A stretch of 64,000 nt of DNA, from positions 1,526,173 to 1,590,172 of the forward strand of contig VXAU01004747.1 of assembly GCA_013399695.1 (NCBI GenBank), in the 5' to 3' direction. This document shows positions 55,967 through 64,000 of this stretch, piece after piece. Made by a program: the position numbers and the translations under genes. A model generated the notes under the pieces. It made no database searches. It was given only the letters and a program-made list of their open reading frames with translations, and had not been told where the DNA came from. Every line of letters starts with the position of its first letter. Positions within the stretch are counted from its first letter, which is position 1. The stretch comes from Formicarius rufipectus (lineage: Eukaryota > Chordata > Aves > Passeriformes > Formicariidae).

Positions 55967-58304
55967 CTGGGAGGGGACAAAAAAAGGAGGTTACTGGGCT
56001 CACAAAGTGGGGCCAGGCATGTCCTAGGGAGAAGGTCTTGTCCCTGGGGGGAAAGATGGATTTGGAACAGGAGAAGCCTGCAAGGTCCCCACCACACCTC
56101 TCTGGCTGCAGAGTCGATGTTGCTTACAACTGATTTTTTTTCCCCCCCTAAAATACAGTAAGGAAGGGCAGAAACTTGCACTTCCACTTTGAGCCCTCTC
56201 ACCAAACTCTGCCAGGAGAAGAGCAGCCCAGCCCATGGTGGTGTGCCCTCCCCGTCTGCCTCTTGCTTAAAAATAGACTTGTTTACACACTTTGAATGCA
56301 GGCGTGTGCCTCCAGCCCCAAGCCTTCTGACACTTTCCATACATCCAGTGCTGCAGCAGTGGGCCTGCTGCAGTGCAGCCTTGAGGGGCAAAGGGGGCAA
56401 GGACCAGGGCTTGCAGCAGGGGACTATGCAAGCAGTGCCTCCAACACTCTCCATCATAGACAGACCTCTCTTGCCACTGGATTTCTCTCTCCTCTTTTGT
56501 TCTTGGTATTTTTCCTAGGCGTGTGCGTCATAGGCTGTCGTGTAGCAGAAAAGCCCCGGGTAATGTCCCCCCAGTCTGAGTCACTGACTGGCACTGCCAG
56601 AAGTGTGGAGGCAAGCCAGAGTACAAGGACCAGCTGCCTTGTTGTCCCATAAGGACACGCACCGGGATGTTTGGACAGTGGTGGGTGCCAGCATCTCCTT
56701 ATAGCAGCCCAGGGCTGGGGAAGTCCTGGGGAGCCATACCTCATGGGGGTCCTGGGGAGCCATACCTCCCGCCTGGGAATGGGGAGGAGTGAACTCGGGC
56801 AAGATCATTTCTGAGAAGTGTCCAGGGTTGAGTCAGTGCCAGTGAGAGGCCCTCAAGGAACAAAACAGCTGCCCCAACAGAATGGGCCATCGTGGGTCAC
56901 TGTGGCCTTAGTCTCCTGGAAGTACCCTGCCAGGAAAGGCTCCCATCCCTATTTTTGATGGACCGAATGACCCTGTGCAGTGCTGTAGTGTCCTGTGAAT
57001 GGAGCTGGCTCTGACACCTGTTCGGTGTATTTGGGGTCCATGTTTGAGGATACTGGGCATCCAAAGCCAGAATGGTAAGCTGGGCAGTCAACACAGGACC
57101 CCCATTGCAGTGCCACAGGGAGAGGCTGCTTCTGGAGCTGTCCCAGATGTCCACCACAGCCCCCACAACCCTTGCTCCATCTACGGCCCTCTGGTTACTG
57201 GGGGAGAGGGCTCTCATCAGTGAATTTACAGAGGTCCTCACCAGTGCTCTGTACATGTTCCCTGTGGAGAGGAGTGGTGCCAGCAGGTGCTTTAAGCAAG
57301 CGAAGGCACAGGGAGATCTGGCAGAGGGAGGGATGGCTCAGCAGGGTTGTCCCGGCAGTCAGGCACATGCATAGGTTCCCAGGGAATGCTGGGCACCATG
57401 CCTCAGCTGAGTTAATTGCTCCAAAGTGCCCTGGAATGCCTATGGAGCTGGTGTCAAGGCAGAACAGCTAGCCTCAACAGGGATGTGCCTCAGGGAAGCC
57501 AGAGGCAAGTGATCCCGTCTGCTTCAGGGTACTCAGTGTGCTGTGAGAGGAGAAGAAAAGGTCTCTTACCTTTGGCCTCTTCATCTGTCACCTTCCTCTT
57601 CCTCCTCCACATTCCCGCCTTGCAGGCCAGGAAGCCACAGAGGGCAGCCAGAACCAGGATGAACCCCATTGCCACCGGGACCCCAAAGATCAGGAAAGTG
57701 CTGGTCAGGGTGGGTGCTAGGGTGGGCTCTGCTGTGGAGTGAGAAGGAGGGCAGTAGCATTTTCCATCTGGCTAGTCAGCCCTGGGGCTGCAGTGGTGGG
57801 GAAGGACAGTGGCACTTCACTGCTACCCACCATCAGCAACAAAATGTGTCCCTGCTTGACAGGACCCTTATCCCACCCTCTAGGGTAGGAGATGAGGACA
57901 TCCTGCTTTTCCTACCTGAGGTAGGCTGTGACCCCACACTGGGCTGGATCAACCAGCTTCTCCCTTCATCATGAAGTTCCATTCACTGGAACTGGTTGCC
58001 TTCTTTCCCTCTCTTCTTCCATCCTCCACTGCCACCTTCATAGGCATCCTCAGGAGAAGGTGCCTTCCACCTGCCCACCCCTGGGGTGTCCCCAGTCTCC
58101 TTGGCCCACCACCACCCATCCCTGAGAAGCATGATCCCCAGCTGTCCTTGTCCCCTTACTTGTGTTGTCCTTGAACAAGTCGGAGCACTTGATGCATGAC
58201 CTGGTCAGGTCGTCAAAGCACTCGAAGGAGTTGCAGCGGGGGACAGTGGCAGCTTTTCCTGACGAGGACATGGTAGAGTGGGAGTGAGAGCCCAGCTCTG
58301 GCAT
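55653..58304 (-). CDS. TNFRSF13C: BAFF receptor (TNF receptor superfamily member 13C)
   Basis: B-cell survival receptor for BAFF (TNFSF13B); a type III plasma-membrane protein that signals through TRAF3 and NF-kB2. Exons 58304-58160, 57731-57570 and 55966-55653 join in phase to give 206 residues. There is no signal peptide. The partial cysteine-rich domain has C24, C29, C37 and C40, with spacing 5-8-3 identical to human BAFF-R, and a DxL ligand motif as D31-D32-L33 in ECFDDLTRSC. TM is ~61-85 (FLIFGVPVAMGFILVLAALC). A basic stop-transfer RRKRK follows. The tail ends with PLPATEMGATALVTTKTTQ (180-198), matching the TRAF3-binding PVPATE motif. A second ATG 11 codons in (MSSSGK, 58271) has an A at -3 and may be the main start, giving 195 residues. 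The gene order SREBF2-SHISA8-TNFRSF13C agrees with mammals. Confidence 0.94.
56723..56768. repeat. 26-bp-period short tandem duplication
   Basis: GTCCTGGGGAGCCATACCTC occurs at 56723-56742 and again at 56749-56768, in TNFRSF13C intron 2. The copies are perfect, separated by 6 bases. Confidence 0.9.
57570..57731 (-). CDS. TNFRSF13C: TNFRSF13C exon 2 (membrane helix)
   Basis: Acceptor ctcactccacag, donor GCCAAAG|gtaaga. It encodes residues 49-102: EPTLAPTLTSTFLIFGVPVA, the rest of the helix, then MWRRKRKVTDEEAK. Confidence 0.93.
58160..58304 (-). CDS. TNFRSF13C: TNFRSF13C exon 1 (ligand-binding domain)
   Basis: It encodes residues 1-48 and ends AACACAA|gtaagg in phase 1. It carries all four cysteines of the half-size TNFR domain. 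Two candidate start codons, 58304 and 58271, both in frame. Confidence 0.92.
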
Positions 58305-60419
58305 GGCGCAGCGGTGACAGGGCCACCCGAGTGTGAAATCGCAGCGCCCCGGGCCCGTGGCAGAGGGAGATACAGTCTGTCAGGATGCGTTGTCTCCCTT
58401 GGGGCTCACAATCACTGTGCTTGGCCCGGGGCGGATCTTCACGGGGAGGAGGAGAGCAAGCGCTCAAGCCCTACCCCTGCCTGCCTGTGAAACGTGCCCT
58501 CAAACTACCCCTCTCCTCCAAAATATGCTTCGGAAATCCCGCAGCCCCTTATGTGCCTCAGCCACACAGCATCTTGTACCCAGCAGTCTGGTGGCCCTGC
58601 CTGACCTCCTCGATCCTCACTCTTCCCCTGTCCACCTGGGTATGTCACCCCCAGGCATGTCCCCCAGCCCACACCCTCCCTTGCTGGCAGTGAAAAGCAC
58701 CCTCGCTCTCCTCCAGTGTGTACAGGAGGCTTTCTTGTGCCTGGATCTTTACAAGACCCTATCCCAGGGCCACAGATCCATCTTGGAAAATGTATAAATG
58801 GTCCAGGAGAGAAAAGAGTGCAGGGGCACTAGTATTTCCCCTTTAAAAAGCTCCCACTGCCCCCAGGACGTGGCCTGTCAGGGACTGCTGTGTGGGCAGG
58901 CTAACTGACGTGTATTTTCCACCCCTGCTAATGATGGTGCTCTCCATCACCTTGCTCTCTCTATCAGAGACCTAGATCCTGTGGCTCCTCAGCACCATGT
59001 CTTCTTCTCCAGGGTTCAGATCTGGCTCTGGACAGGACATGGGCAAAGCAGGTCTCACCAAGCAAGTCTGGTCCCCAAACCTTTGGAAGGGACTACAAAA
59101 ACTCTTAATGGTCTTAGGTGTTCCTGATTAGAAGAAGGAGAAATGTCCTGCCACCAGCACCCACACATCAAAGCTGGATGCTTGAGATCTGAAGAGATGG
59201 ATTTCAGTGCAGTGGCTGACTGTCCTCCATTGCTACCAAACAAGAGTCACACCCTCTTTTTCTTCACAGGAAAGAAAGGGGCCAGCCACATTTGCTGGCT
59301 GAGTCTCAGCTGAAGGAAGTGACCTGTCCTAGCCAGGAGATTCCTAACAGGGCTTTATTGCTGGAGTCACATCCTTCCCACAGCTACACCTTCTGGGCTC
59401 TTTCTAGTGAGGTCTCTGTCACTTGCTGTCCAGGACCAAGGCTGGAGAAGAGAAGGAAAAAATCCATAGGATGCTCTGGTTCAAGTTGACAGAGTACCAG
59501 GCATCTCCACTGGACAACTGAGGTCCTCTGCAATAGACCTGAGACTTGGTCCCTGGGTGTGCCTGCCCCTCTTCAGTGACTGAGCCCACAGTCTCTGCAT
59601 CCGCCCCCATGAAGCCTGGGTGGGACACAGTCACAAGCTCCCCACAGTAGATCTCAGTCCAAGTGCAGTTCCATATCCCATGCGCTGCATGGCTGGAGCT
59701 GTGCTACATCACATCTCCCTCCCTGCCAGCAGCATCCTCAGAGGGTGGCTTGCACCAGAACAGTGCCAAAGCCGCCCCAGCACAGTCTCAGCCCTTCCCA
59801 CTGGGTGCTGTGGGGCTCCAAGCAAGTCAAAGTCCCCACCAAAAACTGATCACTGCCTGCCAGTTCCATGCTTGCCATGATTTCACTTCCCCTTCCAGCC
59901 AGTGTACCCAAATACTTGCTCCCTTGTCCTTGTGTCATGCCATCAGGGATTGCTCTGCCAAGCCTGGGAGGTGGCAGGCTCCACCAAGGAGCTGTGAGAG
60001 TCCGGCTATCATTCTTGCACCTGTGGCTCAGTTATTCCTGCTCTTAGTTAAAATACAACTCCCCAAGTGAGTGGGGGCACACCAAGCACTTCCCTCTCTC
60101 AGCATGGCCTCAGGTTCTAAAGCCATGAATGGCACAGCCAGCTCAGCACCCTCTGCCTTGATGCTTGCCCTGAACAGGCTGCCCTCTTTATCATGCTCTA
60201 CAGGTCTTCTATGCCCTCTTCCCAGACTGTGCACCTCCTCCTGGGCCAAGAAGATGATGTTTGAATTCACACATGATAAAACTTACTTATGGAGAAAATC
60301 AGTGCTGACTACCCCAGCAGCACTCTCACGTGTGCCTGCTCACGAGCACAGCCCAGGCCTTGGGCATCAGCTGTCCCGCTCTTTGCTTCCCCCATCTTTG
60401 CCTCCCCTGCCCTTTGTAA
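58305..60419. other. Upstream flank of TNFRSF13C
   Basis: 5' UTR and promoter of TNFRSF13C should begin here on the minus strand (58305-58460 is moderately GC-rich with several CpGs), but no TATA box or transcript start can be fixed. Beyond that I see no exon and no identifiable repeat. Confidence 0.5.
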
Positions 60420-60700
60420 CCGTGGTTGATCATCTCTGGAATAGCAAAAGTTAAAGCGTGGTGAGTAGTTTGAACTATTTGCATCTCGGAGCTGAATATG
60501 CTTGATAATCGCACAAATGCATAATTAAAGAGGAAAAAAAATGACTCACTGGATAAGGAAATGTGCCTCTTATCTCCTCTGCAGAGAAATGAAAGCCCCA
60601 GGAGCCTGGATCTCTAGCTAACTAAGTGCCTTTATTAAACAAATAAACCAGAAAAGATATCACACGAGTGATTTAAGAATTATGTCTTAATCGCAGAGTC
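60420..60700. promoter_or_regulatory. AT-rich block with octamer, ETS and AP-1 words
   Basis: About 2.2 kb upstream of the TNFRSF13C start. It contains a perfect octamer ATTTGCAT (60477-60484), a PU.1/ETS-like GAGGAA (60530-60535), TGACTCA (60542-60548) and TTATCTC (GATA type). AT-rich compared with both flanks, no ORF. The grouping fits a B-cell enhancer for the BAFF receptor, but this is inference from motifs alone. Confidence 0.35.
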
Positions 60701-60791
60701 AGAGAGCTCAATTTCCAGTGCCGTTTGCTCCCATCCTGCACAGGGAGGGCTGGCTTTTGCCATGTGGACATGGCAGTGCTGGTGATCTAAA

Positions 60792-60834
60792 AGTGTGGAG
60801 GGATAGCCAGGATGATCCAGGAGTGTGGAGGGAT
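60792..60834. repeat. Short 30-bp-period duplication
   Basis: AGTGTGGAGGGAT at 60792-60804 and 60822-60834 within a purine-rich patch; no function suggested. Confidence 0.8.
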
Positions 60835-63800
60835 GGAGGGATGTGTCCTCTGAGTGCTTGTGCACACATGAGTGACTGGACTCGTGTAAGTGGTTCCTCT
60901 GGTGTCAGGGGTGGGTGAAGTGACTCACACATGCACTTGCAAAACCACTCATAGCAGAAAATATCCACTGAAAGTTCACTTTGTGCTCATGCACACCGGA
61001 AACCCAAAGGCTTGTCGACCAGAGAAGCTGTGAGGTGTTTACTGAGCAGACCCAGTTACCTCAGGACAAACCTCTGACAGGATGCACCCAACACCTCAAC
61101 ACAGCCTGACATCTGCCCCACATCCAGATGGTGTCACCAGAATACTTTGGCTGGAGCCAGTCTACAAAGCTCATCCTTGCACCCATTCCCAACACCCCTG
61201 CACTGGCTGGTGGGAAACATCCCTTCCTAAAAGGTCCCACTATGGCTCTTAGGAGCAGGTTTCTCAGAGCTCCAGTATAAGCCATCTCCTTGGGATGCAC
61301 TGGGATGCTCCAGCACGGCCCAGCCCCACTTTGCTCTGCCTTCTCAAAGCCAGCTGAGCTTAGGGACAAAATCTGGGAAGATTTTAGAAATAATGTGGGA
61401 AAGAAAAAGTTTCAAGAGATTCATGGTCACCATAAAATCAATATCCCTCTGTAGGTGCTCTGCTTTATATCAGGGGGTTTTGTGACACTGCTTAGCCACC
61501 TGTATGGGGAGTTTGGTGTGGGGAAATGCCCCACTCTGCTGAATGTCATTTGTCTCTCCCCTCTTTGTTTACATGTCCCTGGAACTAGTCCATGAGGCTG
61601 AGGGAAAATGGGCAGGTGTCCTTGGCTCCCTCTGCAAGAGGCCTTGGACTCCTGCAGGGGTAATGCTTAGTACCCAAATTAGGCTTCTCAGTGGGCTGCC
61701 TGTTGACGAACCCTTCAAGGTTACAGACCAATTGGTCAACAATGCCTGGGCTCAGACTCCCTCTGTCCATTAGCCCTTCCTGGTCCATAAATCTCCAGAG
61801 GGACACAGCAGCACAGAGGACATGTGGGAAACCTCACTTCCTTGATCCAGCCCTGGAGGAGCCAAGCCCTTGATCTTCCCTGCCAGAGATGGTGGGGAAC
61901 AGTGAGGGGTGTTTCCTGCTGGTGTGCTGGCTGCTCTTGCTGCTCTGCAGTGTGGTGGGACTCTTAGCAAGGCCTGGGTCCCTGACACTGCCCTGGCTCT
62001 TGCAAGCCTCCTTCCCCCATCATGAGCAACACACTGTTAGCTAAGCCAGGCTCTTCTGCCACCCATCCTCATGAGAAACAGTACACAAACCCCTTCCTGC
62101 TCTGCAGGCAACAGGGATGCTGCTCCCATCCTCATCCTGGGGTGAGGTGGGAACTTGCCCTGTCGCCCTTGGGTGACTGGGGGGGAAGTCAATTCCCCAC
62201 CCCCAGTTTCGCCTGTGGCTGGTCGCAGGGAGTGTTCACGTGCTGTGGCAGGGCCAGGCAGCGCTTCCAACACTGAAACAGAAACCAGTGGCTGAGAGTG
62301 ATGTGCTACCACAGGACAAACCTCTGAGCAGGTGGGTTCAGCCAAATCAGACATCCCTATACTGGGGCAGAAATCTCCCCAGCACTGACAGTGGGGAGCC
62401 CCACCACTGCACTCTCAAGGCAGACTCTCCATCAGACAACTCCACAATCAAACATGAAAGCCTGAGTATCTGTCTCCCTTTGAGCCCTCACACTTTGCAG
62501 CTTGCTCCAGCAGGAAGGGACAGGAAATTGCTTTAGTCAGCCTGCAGGTCAGTACTAAACTAACTTGCCCTGACTGTGCTTTGAGTGGTGCTTCCTTGTA
62601 ATGAACTGCTTGCAGGAGAGCTGTGTCTCTGGCTCAAACATGGGAATAGTTTGGTGAATACACTTGAACAAGAAGGCAACCCGAGGAAATACAAAGGGTC
62701 TTTCATGCAATTCCAACACAGAATAGATTACATTTTCCCTGATTGTACTGATCTGCTGCAACTTAATCTACTCTTTGCTGTACAGCCACCTTGCTTTCCC
62801 ATATAGAAACAACACCCCACAGCCCCCCACAGATGGCAGCCCAGCCCCAGCACTGCTTTCCACAGCCATGCTCCTCAGCACTGACACAGGAGCCATCCTA
62901 CACGGATGCTCAAAAACAGCAGCATGCCTGGATAACTAAAAGCACAGCTCAAATGGGGAATAGAGCACACAAAACAAAACACAAACAAAAAAAACCCAGA
63001 AGTCCAGTGGCATCTGTAGATTGCAGCAGTTTGGGCAGGAGCAAAGTTACAAGAGACTGCGCAGTTTCCAGTACCAATCATTGCTCTAGAAACAGGTCCC
63101 TGGGGCTGCCCTGCAGCCTCCCACCACCATGGGCACAGGCAGGGACAGTAGGTTCAAGGCCAGCCTCCTTCTCCCCCACCACTGAGGAGCTCTGACTACT
63201 CCATTTGTGACCATTGGATGATGACACGTGAGCAGCTGAGTCTAAGAAGCACAGGAATTTAGACTGTAGGCTGCTTGGACCCTCAGATGCCAAACTTCAG
63301 CTCTTTTCAGTCCCACAGCATTGAGAGGACCAGCAGTGCTGCAGGAGAAAGGAGTGGCACGTGTTCCGACATGAGTGAAGCCCCAGTCCAGGATGAGAAG
63401 TAAGGAAGTACATTTCCGCTGAGCTAAAGCAGGGACACAGCCAGCGGGATGCCTGTGGCAGCAAAACTTGTCAATGCCATGCTGCTGGCTGTGGGGCTCT
63501 GGCTGACAGCCACTCCTCTCCTCCCTCACTAGCCAAAGCACTGGGATGTGTTTGGTTAGTCCGCAGTGGCGTTGCCATGATTGCTCCACTACCTCTACAA
63601 CATTCTCCAGCTTCCCACAGACCTTCGGGTATGGACCTGGTGTCAAAAGGCCTATTTGCATAGGCTTGAGTGCAGACTAATGTTACAAATTTCTGTGAGT
63701 GCATTAAGGATGTGATGTTAGGAGAGAGGTGACAGGTGAATTGCACCCATGCCCCTCCTCTCCTGGCTGGCATCTGGGTGCACTGTCTTGGCCATCCTGC

Positions 63801-64000
63801 CAAAGCCCAGAGAAGTAACAGGGGTTGGGAGGGAGATAAAGGGGAGCATGAGAAGCTGCTGCAGATGCAGTAATGAGGAGGTGGAGAGAGGCTGTCAGCA
63901 GCCCTATGCCGTATCCATTATCCCTGCAGATGGACTCCAAGGGACCTGTGGGCAAAATGCATCTATTCCCTTTGAAAGGGATAGCCCTCTCCACAGCATT
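60835..64000. other. Window end, no gene recognised
   Basis: CENPM follows TNFRSF13C in mammals, but I could not find any of its exons on the minus strand here; it probably starts beyond the window. The ORFs are short and without motifs. Another ATTTGCAT lies at 63654-63661. Confidence 0.5.

Noticed and set aside
58450..64000. CENPM exons
   Set aside because: Expected next by synteny, so I looked on the minus strand, but found no sequence resembling it; it may lie beyond the window.
1..64000. CRISPR arrays, tRNA or rRNA genes, intact transposons, endogenous viruses
   Set aside because: None seen; the only clear mobile element is the truncated CR1 fragment.

Overview
This is an ordinary vertebrate chromosomal window, most likely from a bird. 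It has split genes with GT-AG introns, a CR1-type LINE fragment, GC-rich promoter islands and compact introns. It carries three recognisable protein-coding genes and one microRNA: SREBF2 (+), with the intronic MIR33 host locus, then SHISA8 (-), then TNFRSF13C/BAFF-R (-). As I know the mammalian map, the same genes sit in this order and orientation on human 22q13.2, so this is a conserved syntenic block rather than an accessory region. The SREBP type is settled by the protein sequence, the miR-33 hairpin in the intron after exon 16, and these neighbours.

Layout. 1-3686 is SREBF2 intron 1; coding exon 1 (the acidic N-terminus) must lie upstream. 3687-22212 holds SREBF2 exons 2-19, all with consistent reading phase. 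22213 to about 24860 is its 3' UTR, ending at an AATAAA. About 24860-25455 is the gap between two convergent gene tails. 25937-34637 is SHISA8 in four coding exons on the minus strand, with a CR1 fragment, an assembly gap and AT-rich islands in its 7 kb first intron, and a CpG-island promoter at 34640-35150. About 35150-53030 is intergenic, with AT-rich blocks that look regulatory, an orphan CpG-rich patch and low-complexity repeats. 55653-58304 is TNFRSF13C in three coding exons on the minus strand, probably with a long 3' UTR reaching 53035-53470. 58305-64000 is upstream of TNFRSF13C; I recognise no exon there.

Function. SREBF2 encodes the membrane-bound transcription factor of sterol synthesis, and its intronic miR-33 is known to repress cholesterol export, so one transcript serves both arms of cholesterol control. 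SHISA8 belongs to the CKAMP44-like Shisa membrane proteins that modulate AMPA receptors. TNFRSF13C is the B-cell survival receptor for BAFF. The three are neighbours by descent, not a pathway.

I found no new system. The observations most worth checking are a decayed exon-14 look-alike in SREBF2 intron 13, a pair of intronic repeats in SREBF2 whose 11 substitutions over a 56-base core are all transitions, a two-codon contraction at the SREBF2 exon 4/5 junction, the diverged 3' arm of the miR-33 hairpin, and an octamer/ETS/AP-1 cluster about 2.2 kb upstream of TNFRSF13C.
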